Source: DASYXZ01 sp035946625
GTDB taxonomy: Bacteria; Acidobacteriota; Terriglobia; UBA7540
Reading direction: 5' to 3'
DNA: 64,000 nucleotides
Assembly: GCA_035946625.1 (NCBI GenBank)
Contig: DASYZE010000072.1
Coordinates: forward strand, 52,939 to 116,938
Positions 17,549 through 28,333 of this stretch are shown here, in pieces (positions within the stretch are counted from its first letter, which is position 1; each line of letters starts with the position of its first letter). The notes under the pieces were generated by a model. It had not been told where the DNA came from, did no database searches, and was given only the letters and a program-made list of their open reading frames with translations. Position numbers and translations under genes: made by a program.

Positions 17549-18769
17549 GTGATCGAGCTGGGCGAACTTCTGCGGGTGGCCATGCGGGCGCTGGCGCGCA
17601 ACAAGATGCGCAGCCTTCTAACCATGCTCGGAATCATCATTGGCGTGGGCGCCGTCATTTGCAGTGTGGCGATTGGCGAAGGAGCCTCCAACCAGATCCA
17701 GGAACAAATCCGCAGCATTGGCGACAACATGGTCTGGATCGAGGCCGGTGGCCGCCAGGTCAACGGATTGCGCACCGGCACCCGAGGCACCAAGACGCTG
17801 ACCGTTGGGGATTGGGCCGCGATCCGGCAACAGATTCCGCTGGTATATAACGTTTCGCCCAACGTGGATTCACACGTGCAGGTCATTTACGCCGGCCAGA
17901 ATTGGCAGACCTCCATCCATGGTGTAACCCCCGAATATCTGTCCGTGCGCCGCTGGAAAATCGCGCGCGGAAGCGCCTTCCAGATGAGCGACGTGGCGCA
18001 CGACGCCGACGTTTGCCTGCTGGGTCAAACCATTGTCGATCAGTTGTTCGGGAGCGAAGATCCCATCGGCAAGACCATCCGCGTGAAAACGATTCCCTGC
18101 CAGGTGGTGGGCGTCCTGGGGGCCAAAGGGCTGTCCCCGTTTGGCCAGGACCAGGACGACACTCTGTTCATGCCATACACCACCGCGCAAAAGAAGATTC
18201 TTGGCTACGACTGGCTGGATGACATCATGTGCTCGGCCACTTCCCGCGAAGTAACCGCTCCCGCCGAGCAGCAGATCGCCGCCCTGCTTCGTGACCGGCA
18301 CCATCTGCGCCCGGACGAGCCCGACGATTTCAACATTCGTCATCCGGCCGACGTGGCGCAGGCGGGCGCGCAATCGCAGCGCGTGATGACCATTCTTCTT
18401 TCCAGCATCGCTTCCATTTCCCTGCTTGTGGGCGGCATCGGAATCATGAATATCATGCTGGTCTCAGTGACCGAGCGGACTCGGGAAATCGGAATCCGCC
18501 TGGCAGTAGGCGCGACGGAAACGGACGTTCAAATGCAATTCCTGAGCGAGGCGACCGTGTTGAGCGTAATTGGAGGCTGTCTGGGTCTCGCCGCCGGATT
18601 CGCCGGAACTTCCGTCATTTCAGACACGCTCCATTGGCCCACTCTGATCCCGGTGCAGGCGATCATCATCGCGGTCGTGTTTTCCGCCGGCGTCGGCGTC
18701 TTTTTTGGCTTCTATCCGGCTCACAAGGCGGCGCACCTCGACCCCATTGAGGCGCTGCGTTACGAGTGA
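17549..18769 (+). CDS. MacB-type ABC transporter permease
   Basis: A 406-residue permease starting at GTG, with GAGGGG just upstream. It has the MacB/FtsX layout: an N-terminal membrane segment at about 20-45 (RSLLTMLGIIIGVGAVICSV), a large periplasmic MacB-core domain (about 50-280, DVCLLGQTIVDQLFG), then three membrane segments (IASISLLVGGIGIMNIMLV, VLSVIGGCLGLAAGFAG, IIIAVVFSAGVGVFFGFYPA) and a final PIEALRYE. No ABC ATPase or membrane-fusion gene is adjacent. Probable role: efflux or envelope mechanotransmission with an ATPase encoded elsewhere. Confidence 0.9.
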   Translation: MIELGELLRVAMRALARNKMRSLLTMLGIIIGVGAVICSVAIGEGASNQIQEQIRSIGDNMVWIEAGGRQVNGLRTGTRGTKTLTVGDWAAIRQQIPLVYNVSPNVDSHVQVIYAGQNWQTSIHGVTPEYLSVRRWKIARGSAFQMSDVAHDADVCLLGQTIVDQLFGSEDPIGKTIRVKTIPCQVVGVLGAKGLSPFGQDQDDTLFMPYTTAQKKILGYDWLDDIMCSATSREVTAPAEQQIAALLRDRHHLRPDEPDDFNIRHPADVAQAGAQSQRVMTILLSSIASISLLVGGIGIMNIMLVSVTERTREIGIRLAVGATETDVQMQFLSEATVLSVIGGCLGLAAGFAGTSVISDTLHWPTLIPVQAIIIAVVFSAGVGVFFGFYPAHKAAHLDPIEALRYE

Positions 18770-18778
18770 GCAGGGATT

Positions 18779-18858
18779 TTTGATTTTTGAATTTTGCGGG
18801 ACCCCTCTCCCGGCCCGCATTGTCCATGACTTGCAACTCATACTTCATCATTCACCAT
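18779..18858. repeat. Short tandem heptamer-like repeats
   Basis: The gap between the permease and the sigma54 activator begins with ATTTTTG ATTTTTG AATTTTG (about 18776-18798) and later has a degenerate period-7 tract on the reverse strand (GGTGAAT GATGAAG TATGAGT, about 18838-18858). These resemble the other heptamer tracts in the window but are more degenerate. Confidence 0.4.
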
Positions 18859-18880
18859 TGTTCTCACTGTACTGAACAGC

Positions 18881-20962
18881 ATGGCTGATGAAACCGAATC
18901 TCAAACCGGCGCTCCAACTGCCCGGCAAACCTCCGCGCATCAAGTCTTGCTCGAGGTGTCGGAATCGATTGGCTTGCACCGCGAACTTCCCGCGTTGTTT
19001 CATGCCGTAGCCGAATGCCTTCCGCGCATTGTGAGGTTTGATTCCCTGTGGCTTGTCCTGCACGATCCCGAGCGCCATACCATGCGCTTGCATATTCATG
19101 AGACCCGGACGCGGGTGGAATTCAATGTCGTGGAGCGTTCCATAGAAGATTCACCCTCCGGCATGGTTTGGCAGACCCAGCAGCCGTTGGTGGTCCCAGA
19201 CCTTGAACACGAAACCAGATTCCCCGAAGCCATCGCGCTTCTGAGGGGGGCCAATATCCGGTCTCTCTGCATCCTGCCCCTGACCACGGCTCACCGCCGT
19301 TTGGGAGCGGTGGGGTTCGGCAGCCAGCAGTTGAACGCCTACGGCCGCGACGACGTTCAATTCCTGCACCAAGTAGCGGGCCAGGTCGCCCTGGCCATGG
19401 ACAACACGCTGAGCCACCAGGAAGCTCTCAGCCTGCAGCGCCTTTTGGAGCATCAGCGCGACCGTCTGCGCTTGTTGCTGGATCTGAACAACGTGGTGGT
19501 GCCCAACCTCGACCTGCGCCAACTTCTGCGAGCCATCTCCACCAGCGTTCGTGAGGTGATGAAATGTGATTTCGCCAGCGTCACTTTGCCGGAACCGGGA
19601 GACAGCGAACGCCTGCGCGTTTATGCGCGAAACTTCGCCCGGGGCGACGGGAGCGAAGAAGAAGAACTGGTGATTGCCACCGCCGGTTCGGCAGCGGGAG
19701 AGGTTTTGCGAACCGGGAAGCCCCTGGCAGTCACCAGCCAGGAATTGCCCCGATTCAGTTTTCATTTCAACCCGGCCCTGGCGGCGATAAAGGCGGCCTG
19801 CTTTCTGCCGCTCATCAGCCAGCACCGCACGTTGGGCACGTTGAACCTCGGAAGACTGGACGAAGCCGCGTTCACCGCGGAAGATTTGGAGTTTCTCCGC
19901 CAAGTCGCCAACCAGGTGGCCATCGCCGTGGAGAACGCCCTGGACTACGGCCAAATGGCCGAATCGCGAGAGCGGCTGACCGAGGAAAAAATCTACCTGA
20001 CGGAAGAGATTCTGACCGAGCATAACTTCGAGGAGATCATCGGGGAGAGCCCGGCCCTCAAGCGCGTCCTCCAGCAAGTGGAGATCGTAGCGCCGACGGA
20101 TTCCACCGTGCTCATTTTGGGCGAGACGGGCACGGGGAAGGAATTGATCGCGCGCGCCATCCACAATCTCAGCTCGCGGCGCGACCGGACGTTTGTGAAA
20201 GTGAACTGCGCCGCGATTCCCCTGGGGTTACTGGAGAGCGAACTCTTTGGCCACGAGAAAGGAGCGTTCACCGGCGCCATTTCTCAGAAGATTGGCCGTT
20301 TTGAGCTGGCTCACCTGGGCACGCTCTTCCTGGACGAAGTCGGCGACATCCCTCTCGAGCTTCAGCCCAAGCTTCTGCGCGTGCTCCAGGAACAGGAGTT
20401 CGAGCGCCTGGGCAGCACGCGCACCATTCACGTGAACGCGCGTTTGCTGGCGGCCACCAGCCGCGACCTTCTTCAGATGGTCGAGGACAGGGAATTTCGC
20501 GAGGACCTCTATTACCGCCTCAACATTTTTCCCGTGGTCGCGCCCCCATTGCGAGAGCGCCCCCAGGACGTTCCCCTGCTGGTGGATTACTTTGTGGATA
20601 AATTCGCGCGTCAGATGAACAAACGGATTGATACCATTCCGGCCGAAATTATGGAAGCTCTCAAGCGTTATCATTGGCCCGGCAACGTGCGCGAGTTGCA
20701 AAACTTTATTGAGCGCGCGGTCATTCTGACGCGAGCGAAAACCTTGCGCCCTCCGCTCGCCGAGTTGAAACTGGATGCGCGCAATGGCCCGTCCCAGGTC
20801 CGCACCCTGGCCGAAAGCGAGCGCACACAAATTCTCCAGGCATTGCGCGAAGCAAACGGATTGCTGGGAGGCCCCGGTGGGGTGGCGGAGCGGCTGGGTC
20901 TGAAGCGGACCACGCTGTTTTACAAAATGCGCCGGCTGGGAATTACCCGGCCCGCGAAATGA
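18881..20962 (+). CDS. GAF-domain sigma54-dependent transcriptional activator (Fis-type HTH)
   Basis: A 693-residue regulator. Two GAF sensor domains occupy about residues 20-180 and 200-360. The AAA+ domain (about 385-625) has Walker A GETGTGKE at 414-421, GAFTGA (sigma54 contact) at 461-466 and LDEVGDIPLELQPKLLRVLQ. A Fis-type HTH lies at about 645-690 (LGLKRTTLFYKMRRLGI). It is a FhlA/NorR-like enhancer-binding protein that remodels RNAP-sigma54 in response to an unidentified small molecule bound by GAF. Target promoters are not evident nearby. Confidence 0.92.
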   Translation: MADETESQTGAPTARQTSAHQVLLEVSESIGLHRELPALFHAVAECLPRIVRFDSLWLVLHDPERHTMRLHIHETRTRVEFNVVERSIEDSPSGMVWQTQQPLVVPDLEHETRFPEAIALLRGANIRSLCILPLTTAHRRLGAVGFGSQQLNAYGRDDVQFLHQVAGQVALAMDNTLSHQEALSLQRLLEHQRDRLRLLLDLNNVVVPNLDLRQLLRAISTSVREVMKCDFASVTLPEPGDSERLRVYARNFARGDGSEEEELVIATAGSAAGEVLRTGKPLAVTSQELPRFSFHFNPALAAIKAACFLPLISQHRTLGTLNLGRLDEAAFTAEDLEFLRQVANQVAIAVENALDYGQMAESRERLTEEKIYLTEEILTEHNFEEIIGESPALKRVLQQVEIVAPTDSTVLILGETGTGKELIARAIHNLSSRRDRTFVKVNCAAIPLGLLESELFGHEKGAFTGAISQKIGRFELAHLGTLFLDEVGDIPLELQPKLLRVLQEQEFERLGSTRTIHVNARLLAATSRDLLQMVEDREFREDLYYRLNIFPVVAPPLRERPQDVPLLVDYFVDKFARQMNKRIDTIPAEIMEALKRYHWPGNVRELQNFIERAVILTRAKTLRPPLAELKLDARNGPSQVRTLAESERTQILQALREANGLLGGPGGVAERLGLKRTTLFYKMRRLGITRPAK

Positions 20963-21033
20963 CCGGCTCGTTTTCCCTTTGCAGTTTGGAATGCAACCCT
21001 CCCGTCCGCCGTAAACCCGGGCTGAAGTCACAC

Positions 21034-21363
21034 TCACTCGGAATCCTTCAGCAAGATGAGAATGCCCTCATAATCTTTCGCGCTCATGTTTTCTGGCTGG
21101 TGCCTGCGCGCCTCATACCAAACCACCTCGCCCGCCCTGCCGAACAGGCGCTGTGTTCTTCCGTTTGGAAATGTAAATTTAATGTCCCTGTCGGTCACCG
21201 AAACTGTAATCATGGCAGGAAACCCAAGCATCGGAGCTTTCTCCCTGGGTCCGAATTTAGCGCGCAACACTCGAACCCTTTCATTCTCGAATTCAAGCGC
21301 GAAATGCTTGGGGTCCGCAACCAATGGATCATCCGCCGGATAGCCGGCTTCAGCAGTGGCCAT
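21034..21363 (-). CDS. Small cupin-like protein
   Basis: A 109-residue protein, ADPKHFALEFENERVRVLRAKFGPREKAPMLGF ... VVWYEARRHQPENM, with the alternating strands and H/E placements of a small single-domain cupin. The classical G(X)5HXH motif is replaced (GPREKAPML), so metal binding is doubtful. It is convergent with the sigma54 activator. Proteins of this type are commonly annotated as cupin or unknown; the role is not known. Confidence 0.65.
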   Translation of the reverse strand: MATAEAGYPADDPLVADPKHFALEFENERVRVLRAKFGPREKAPMLGFPAMITVSVTDRDIKFTFPNGRTQRLFGRAGEVVWYEARRHQPENMSAKDYEGILILLKDSE

Positions 21364-21505
21364 GGAATTCCTCCTTAATCGCCCGAGCGTTGAATGGCTT
21401 AGGATAGAACTCTCAAATCAAGAATACAAGCAGTCGATTGCACGTCCGGGGGTCGCCGCAAGATTGACCAAACCAATTACACTCGATGGAGGGAAGGGAA
21501 AAGCG

Positions 21506-23311
21506 TTAACGCCCCGCCCGAACCGGCTGGGCAGCGTGTTTCTTCGATGGCTTGGGGTGGTTCGCGGCCCGGGAAGCTTTGCTCTTGGAAGGTTTATTTT
21601 TAGCAGTGGATCTACGGGCGGTCTTCTTTCGGGGGCGCGCTCGATGAGATGCGGAGCCTGTTCCCCCCTCGTACACCAGTAAAGTCCTGCCGGGAACCAA
21701 TTGCTGGGATTTCAAGTGATTCCACCGGCGAATCTGGTAAGAGGTAACATCAAACCGGTCAGCCAACATTTCCAGTGTATCCCCACGCCGGATTCGGTAC
21801 CAGACAGCATGGCGCCGGACGCTTTCATGGACCCTTTGCAATGAGGACTCCCTGCCCGGCGCCAAAGGCAACACCAGCCGGGTGCCTTCATCCAGCTCGG
21901 TGTCCCGCTCAATCCCGTTCGCACGCGCCAGCGCCACTGTGGAGATCCGATACTTTTGGGCAATGGAAGCCACCGTTTCGCCCCCGTCCACCTTGTGCGA
22001 CCGCCACCAGATGCGCTTGTCGGAGGGAATGGAAGCAATGGCTTTCTCGAAAACGTCCCCTGTCCCAGGGGGCAGGTTGAGTTTAAATTCAGGATCATTG
22101 GCCGGCGTCGTCCAACGCAGGAGGGAGGGGTTCAATTTGATCAATTCATCCACCGGGTGGTCAATAAGTTCGGCAATCAGGCGCAGGTCCGTCGGCTCGC
22201 CGATCGCCACCTGGTCCACGGTAAGAGGGGGATCCGGCTCAACGTCAAAACCGTAGGCCTTGGGGTCTTTGCCAATCAAGGCAGTGGCCAGAAAAATGGG
22301 GACGTAGTTCTCAGTTTCCCTGGGAAGTGCGTGCAGGCTTCTCAGGGTCCAGTAATCCGCGTAGCCCGTCCGCTCAATGGCCCGCTGGACTGTCATGGGC
22401 CCGCTATCGTAAGCGGCCATAGCCAAGTACCAGTCACCAAAGGTATTATAGAGGTCCTTCAGGTGCCTGGCAGCGGCTTCGGTGGATTTGGCCGGGTCTT
22501 CGCGCTCGTCCACCCAGCTATTCCGTCTCAGGCCGTATAGTGCCCCGGTTCCGGGCATAAACTGCCAAATCCCTTTAGCCCCTTTGCGTGAGCGTGCCAG
22601 GGGGTTAAAGGCGCTTTCCCCCGCGGCCAGATAGACCAGTTCTGGCGGAAGCCCTTCTTTATTAAGCACTTCCGTGAAAATCGGCTGATATGCGCCCAAA
22701 CGTCGCAGGACCCTCTCAATAAACCCGCGCCCTCGGCCTTGAAAATACGTCAGCACACCGTCAACGTAGTCGTTGGAAATGAGGGGTAACTCCGAGTGGA
22801 CAACCTTGATTTCCTTCTGCGCGCGTTCCTTAACGTGGGGATCCACGGGAAAGGTGAGCCCAGAGAACGACTCGATAGCAGTGGGCTCTTCCTTATGACC
22901 TGTCGGAGTGGTCTCGCTTTCCAGGGATGCAACTTCCAGGCCGTGGATGTTCTCCACCAGCTTCTCAAATTCCTTGTTCAGGCGTTCATCCGCGGTCAAG
23001 TCCATCTTTGACTCGAGGAGCAGGCTTACAGCTTGGTCAAACTTCTCCTTGGCCTTGTCAAAGTTGCCGGCGCGATACTCCTCCATCCCGGAGGCATAAA
23101 TGGTTTCAGCCTGCTGGATGAGTGTGACCACCGGGTCAGGGGGAGGCGTGGGGATGGACTGAACAGGAGGAGGGGGAAGGGGCACCGGAGTCGGCGGTGG
23201 CGCCACCGCAGCAACGGGCGGTCGGGAGACGGGCTTGGGCAATTGCGAGGTCGTACATCCGCCCAAGGCGGCGACCAGTGCCAAACACAGAAATGCCCTT
23301 AGCCTCCCCAA
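21506..23311 (-). CDS. mltD: MltD-like lytic transglycosylase with LysM domains
   Basis: A 601-residue lipoprotein: lipobox GGC at about 18-20 (LVAALGGCTT), a Pro-rich linker, an SLT domain with catalytic Glu232 (AGESAFNP) and GIWQFMPGTG, LysM domains at about 439-483 and 505-547, and a Lys/Arg/Ser-rich tail (about 50 residues). It cleaves peptidoglycan non-hydrolytically (EC 4.2.2.n1), anchored to the outer membrane, with LysM binding glycan. The very basic tail is longer than in E. coli MltD. Confidence 0.92.
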   Translation of the reverse strand: MGRLRAFLCLALVAALGGCTTSQLPKPVSRPPVAAVAPPPTPVPLPPPPVQSIPTPPPDPVVTLIQQAETIYASGMEEYRAGNFDKAKEKFDQAVSLLLESKMDLTADERLNKEFEKLVENIHGLEVASLESETTPTGHKEEPTAIESFSGLTFPVDPHVKERAQKEIKVVHSELPLISNDYVDGVLTYFQGRGRGFIERVLRRLGAYQPIFTEVLNKEGLPPELVYLAAGESAFNPLARSRKGAKGIWQFMPGTGALYGLRRNSWVDEREDPAKSTEAAARHLKDLYNTFGDWYLAMAAYDSGPMTVQRAIERTGYADYWTLRSLHALPRETENYVPIFLATALIGKDPKAYGFDVEPDPPLTVDQVAIGEPTDLRLIAELIDHPVDELIKLNPSLLRWTTPANDPEFKLNLPPGTGDVFEKAIASIPSDKRIWWRSHKVDGGETVASIAQKYRISTVALARANGIERDTELDEGTRLVLPLAPGRESSLQRVHESVRRHAVWYRIRRGDTLEMLADRFDVTSYQIRRWNHLKSQQLVPGRTLLVYEGGTGSASHRARPRKKTARRSTAKNKPSKSKASRAANHPKPSKKHAAQPVRAGR

Positions 23312-23468
23312 ACTTAGTCCCCCACACTTATGTTAGACGTATGTAGGATGCGTGCCGTTTGGTGTCTGGCCGCAGATTTAGGAATTCTAATCATATTAAA
23401 TACTTGGGGTCAACCCGAAACTTGCCAGTGTTGGTGTCATTTGCCAGACACGGGCGTTCCCGGTTGCC

Positions 23469-23559
23469 GTCATTCCCGCGAAAGGGGGAATCCACCACGA
23501 AGGTAAATGGAAATGCTGTGGGCTTGGCGACACTGGATTCCAGCTTTCGCGGGAATGAC
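23469..23559. repeat. Large inverted repeat element
   Basis: Arms of 26 bases, beginning GTCATTCCCGCGAAAG (23469-23494) and ending CTTTCGCGGGAATGAC (23534-23559), differ at two positions and enclose 39 bases. This type of GTCATTCCCGC element is common as dispersed intergenic repeats. It occupies the spacer between mltD and the ATP synthase operon. Confidence 0.7.
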
Positions 23560-23632
23560 CTGTGTTTCGAAACGGAGCCGACTCCAAATGACACCGCCAC
23601 CAACTTGCGGGTAGTGGTACAGCTTGATCCTT

Positions 23633-23710
23633 TGTAGCGGCGGTCTCTGACCGCCGTCTTTGGTTTCATTACAATTACGGCGCTCATAGAGCGCCGCTAC
23701 AGCAGACTGA
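23633..23710. repeat. Dispersed palindromic repeat, copy 2
   Basis: TGTAGCGGCGGTCTCTGACCGCCG and CGGCGCTCATAGAGCGCCGC with TACA are two adjacent palindromes whose outer ends are inverted repeats of each other (TGTAGCGGCG / CGCCGCTACA). The right end, AGCGCCGCTACAGCAGACTG, repeats the element at 6217-6236. Confidence 0.65.
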
Positions 23711-23814
23711 GACACTCCCAACTTGCAACGGTTCTTGACACTTCCCGAATTTCCGTGTTAATTTCCTTGCTCCTAACAGCTTGTTGGAACTCTAACAAAG
23801 GCTGATCACATTAC

Positions 23815-24291
23815 ATGGGTGGAATTCTAAGCCAGCTTGGACATCTATTTGTCCAAAGTTTTCCGACGGTAATCTTTGTCTTCCTGCTTTTAATTATCCT
23901 CAATCGGATTTTTTTTGGACCCCTCATCCGCGTGCTGAAGCAGCGCGAGGACATGACTTCCGGGGCGCTGGTGCGCGCGCGCGAGCAAACAGGTGAGGCG
24001 GAAACCAAAACGCGGGAGTACGATGCCGCGTTCCAATTGGCGCGGCAGGAAATTTACCGACAACGCGAGGCCGACCGGCAGGTGACTCTCAAAGAGCGCG
24101 AGGTACTGCTCCAAAAGGCGCGGGAGCAGTCCGAAATTTTATTGCAGACCGCGCAAAAGGACCTAAGGGCGGAAGTGGAATCAGCCAAGGCCGAGTTGGC
24201 CGCAGCCTCCCGTTCTTTGGCCAGCGATGTTGCCGACTTGGTGCTCGGTAAAGGGCCCTCCACCAACCGCCCGGGGGGTGCCCAGCCTTGA
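23815..24291 (+). CDS. atpX: ATP synthase F0 subunit b (first copy, b'-like)
   Basis: A 158-residue protein with an N-terminal membrane segment at about 15-35 (FPTVIFVFLLLIILNRIFFG) and a long charged coiled-coil stalk (residues 40-145) rich in Ala/Glu/Arg. This is the b-type peripheral stator. It is followed by a second b-like gene that overlaps it by four bases. The paired b genes at the head of b-b-delta-alpha-gamma-beta-epsilon match the layout known in some deltaproteobacteria, where the first is called atpX. Subunits a and c are not encoded here. Confidence 0.85.
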   Translation: MGGILSQLGHLFVQSFPTVIFVFLLLIILNRIFFGPLIRVLKQREDMTSGALVRAREQTGEAETKTREYDAAFQLARQEIYRQREADRQVTLKEREVLLQKAREQSEILLQTAQKDLRAEVESAKAELAAASRSLASDVADLVLGKGPSTNRPGGAQP

Positions 24292-24962
24292 AGCACATTC
24301 CTCGAGTGACAATTCTCCTTGCCTTCCTCGTTTTGTCCTTTCCGGGAATGGGTGTGAGCGTCCGGGCAAGCACCCTGCGCCTTGCTCCCTCCGGCTGGTC
24401 CGCAGATCTTGCACCCAAGGTCCCTTTGGCGTTTTGGGCGGTTCCCCCGCAGGGGAAAACAGGGGAAGGCAATTCCGAAACCAAAGAGCTCATCTACAAG
24501 ACCATCAACTTTATAATTCTTGTCGGAGGGCTGGGTTATCTGCTTCGCAAGCCACTCGCCGAATTTTTCATTCTACGGTCAAAGGATATTCGGGAGCGGC
24601 TTGAGGAAGGCCGGAAGGCTCTGGAAGGCTCGCAGGCCCGGATGGCCGCCATCGAGGAAAAGTTGCGGCACCTGGAAGAGGAAATTGCCGCTTTCAAAGC
24701 TTCGGCCACCCGGGAGGCGGAAGCGGAGTGGCAGAATTTGCGCGCGGCCGCGGCCGAAGAAGCGGAAAAGATTCTCCAATCATCTCGGGCGCGCATGGAA
24801 ACCTCAACCCGGGCCGCCAAGCTCGACCTCAAATATTTTGTTGCGGAAGAGGCCTTGAAGCAGGCGGAGCAGATGATCCAAGGACGCTTGGACGATGCCA
24901 CGCGGAAACAATTGGTGAGCCAGTTTATGGCCAGGCTGGATGTGAAGCAAAGCCGAAATTGA
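24288..24962 (+). CDS. atpF: ATP synthase F0 subunit b (second copy)
   Basis: A 224-residue protein beginning at TTG in a TTGA overlap with the previous gene's stop. The N-terminus has a hydrophobic, signal-like stretch (VTILLAFLVLSFPGMGVSV) not usual in b subunits. The genuine b membrane segment follows at about 68-85 (INFIILVGGLGYLLRKPLAEFF), then the stalk coiled coil. It forms the stator heterodimer with the upstream copy. The N-terminal extension could be a cleavable signal or an extra membrane helix. Confidence 0.85.
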   Translation: MKHIPRVTILLAFLVLSFPGMGVSVRASTLRLAPSGWSADLAPKVPLAFWAVPPQGKTGEGNSETKELIYKTINFIILVGGLGYLLRKPLAEFFILRSKDIRERLEEGRKALEGSQARMAAIEEKLRHLEEEIAAFKASATREAEAEWQNLRAAAAEEAEKILQSSRARMETSTRAAKLDLKYFVAEEALKQAEQMIQGRLDDATRKQLVSQFMARLDVKQSRN

Positions 24963-25015
24963 TTGGCGCAACGGCGGCGGAACGAAACACTTCGCAAGCA
25001 AGGGGATTTCTGACC

Positions 25016-25555
25016 ATGGCGATGGCGGTTGCCAACCGATACGCGCGCGCCCTCTCCGAGGTAGTGGCCCCGGCGGGCAACTACCGTGCGGTTCTCGCAG
25101 ATCTGGAAAATTTCCTGGCTGCCTACCAGGAGAGCAGGGACCTGCGTGATGTTATGGAGACTCCCGCCGTTTCGCTTGTCCAAAAGGTGAAGGTGCTGGA
25201 AGCAATCCTGGCGCGCATCGGGGCCGCGGAAGTTTCGGTGAATTTCCTGCGCGTATTGGTCACCAACTACCGGATTGGAATTTTGGGCGAAATTTGCACG
25301 GCGTTCCTTAAGATTGCCAACGAGCGTCTGGGCGTCGTTCAGGTCAGGGTCTTTTCCGCCGCCACTCTTTCCGATGCCGAACGGCAGGCTTTGCGCACCC
25401 ATTTTGAAGAGCTTACCCGAAAGAAAGTGGAAATGGAATTCCGGATGGATGGCGGACTGTTGGGCGGCATTCTGGCCCAAATTGAAAGCACCGTGTACGA
25501 TGGATCCGTCCGCGGACAATTGCAGCAGTTGCGGGAGCAGCTCACGAGAAAGTAG
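25016..25555 (+). CDS. atpH: ATP synthase F1 subunit delta
   Basis: A 179-residue protein starting MAMAVANRYARALSEV, the family-typical opening. The ATG at 25016 follows AAGGGG; the longer frame upstream of it is the shadow of atpF. Delta connects the b stator to the top of the alpha3beta3 head. The C-terminal signature region matches (RVFSAATLSDAERQALRTHFEEL ... DGGLLGGILAQIESTVYDGSVRGQL). It is 54 bases after atpF, within the operon. Confidence 0.92.
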   Translation: MAMAVANRYARALSEVVAPAGNYRAVLADLENFLAAYQESRDLRDVMETPAVSLVQKVKVLEAILARIGAAEVSVNFLRVLVTNYRIGILGEICTAFLKIANERLGVVQVRVFSAATLSDAERQALRTHFEELTRKKVEMEFRMDGGLLGGILAQIESTVYDGSVRGQLQQLREQLTRK

Positions 25556-25627
25556 ACGGTAGACAGTAGACAGAGGGGGACGAAACACAGCGAGGTAGGG
25601 GGCGGCACAATCCCTGTCTACTGCTTC
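25548..25627. repeat. Heptamer repeat hairpin in the atpH-atpA spacer
   Basis: From the atpH stop codon the sequence runs GTAGACG GTAGACA GTAGACA (25552-25572), three period-7 units. About 45 bases later CTGTCTACTGC (25615-25625) is complementary to the array. The ribosome site of atpA (GGAGAG) follows directly. Confidence 0.65.
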
Positions 25628-25638
25628 TTGGAGAGATC

Positions 25639-27171
<1,533 letters not shown>

Positions 27172-27475
27172 AGGGTAAAAGTTAAGAGTTAAGCGTTGAG
27201 GGAGGCGAGTTTTACTTTGAGCCCTTGATCCAACAGTTTGTTGAAAAGCGCTTTCCGACCCTGTCATTCCGAGCGCAGCGAGGAATCTCGCTCTGAACGC
27301 ACAGGCAACGCGAGATTCCTCGTCGCCAAGGGCTCCTTGGAATGACATACTTGGCGCGTTTTTCAGCAAACTGCTAAGTCTTCAAAGGTGATAACGTCAT
27401 TTGCTTTTAACTTTTAACCTTCAACTATTTAACTCCTGATTGTCGACTATCAATCGTTAACTGTCGACTTGAAAA
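27172..27475. repeat. Repeat-filled atpA-atpG spacer
   Basis: Three elements share this 304-base gap. First, period-7 GTTAAGA GTTAAGC GTTGAGG at about 27180-27200. Second, an inverted repeat with TGTCATTCCGAGCGCAGCG at 27262 and GGCTCCTTGGAATGACA ending at 27347, with GAATCTCGC / GCGAGATTC inside. Third, at 27401-27472 a degenerate period-7 array on the reverse strand (AGTCGAC AGTTAAC GATTGAT AGTCGAC AATCAGG), complementary to the first. Confidence 0.7.
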
Positions 27476-28330
27476 ATGGCCAACGTACTCGACATTCGCC
27501 GCCGCATCCGTTCGGTTAAGAACACGCAGCAAATCACCCGGGCGATGAAGATGGTGGCGGCCGCGCGATTGCGGCGGGCGCAGGAACGCGTTTTGAATGC
27601 CCGCCCTTACGCCAACCAGATGCTGATTCTACTCGGCAGCCTGACGGCGCGAGTGGAACAGCGCGTCCATCCCTTGCTGAGAGAGCGTCCGGTGAAAAAT
27701 ATTCTGCTCGTCCTGGTTTCGGGGGATAAAGGGCTGGCGGGCGCGTTCAACACCAACTTGATTCGCGCCACCCAGAACTATCTGGCGGAACACAAGGATC
27801 AAAAAGTTTCCATGATTGCCGTGGGCCGCAAAGGGCGCGATTTCTACCGCAAGCGCCCCATCCCAATGGTCTCTGACTACGCCAACATTTTCAGCCGGCT
27901 GGAAATCTCGCACGCAGAGGAAATCGCCAAGACCATCATAGAGCTATACTCCAAGGAGGAAGTGGACGCGGTCGATTTTATTTATAACGAGTCCAAGTCC
28001 ATTATGGTGCAGCGATTGACGGTGGAGCGTTACCTGCCCATCAAACCGATGCAGCCGCGCGAGGGCGAAGTCCTGATCGACTATATCTATGAGGAGCCGG
28101 CGGCGGAGATTTTCAAGGTCCTGCTGGAGCGCTACATTGAGATTGAAGTTTATCGCGCCCTGCTCGAGTCGGCGGCGGCGGAATTCGCCGCGCGCATGAC
28201 GGCCATGGACGCGGCCACCACCAACGCGGCGGACATGATCGAAAGATTGACGCTGAATATGAATCGCGTGCGCCAGGCCGCCATTACCCGGGAGATCATC
28301 GAAATCGTGAGCGGCGCCAGCGCGCAGTGA
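27476..28330 (+). CDS. atpG: ATP synthase F1 subunit gamma
   Basis: A 284-residue protein with the conserved N-terminal helix MANVLDIRRRIRSVKNTQQITRAMKMVAAARLRRAQ and C-terminal helix (NAADMIERLTLNMNRVRQAAITREIIEIVSGA), which form the rotating central shaft. The middle (about 75-200) is the Rossmann-like domain (NILLVLVSGDKGLAGAFNTN). No clear Shine-Dalgarno sequence is seen before the ATG (ACTTGAAAA). Confidence 0.97.
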   Translation: MANVLDIRRRIRSVKNTQQITRAMKMVAAARLRRAQERVLNARPYANQMLILLGSLTARVEQRVHPLLRERPVKNILLVLVSGDKGLAGAFNTNLIRATQNYLAEHKDQKVSMIAVGRKGRDFYRKRPIPMVSDYANIFSRLEISHAEEIAKTIIELYSKEEVDAVDFIYNESKSIMVQRLTVERYLPIKPMQPREGEVLIDYIYEEPAAEIFKVLLERYIEIEVYRALLESAAAEFAARMTAMDAATTNAADMIERLTLNMNRVRQAAITREIIEIVSGASAQ

Positions 28331-28333
28331 TAG

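Noticed and set aside
19151..20164. Reverse frame of 337 codons over the sigma54 activator
   Set aside because: Antisense shadow; the forward gene has Walker and GAFTGA motifs.
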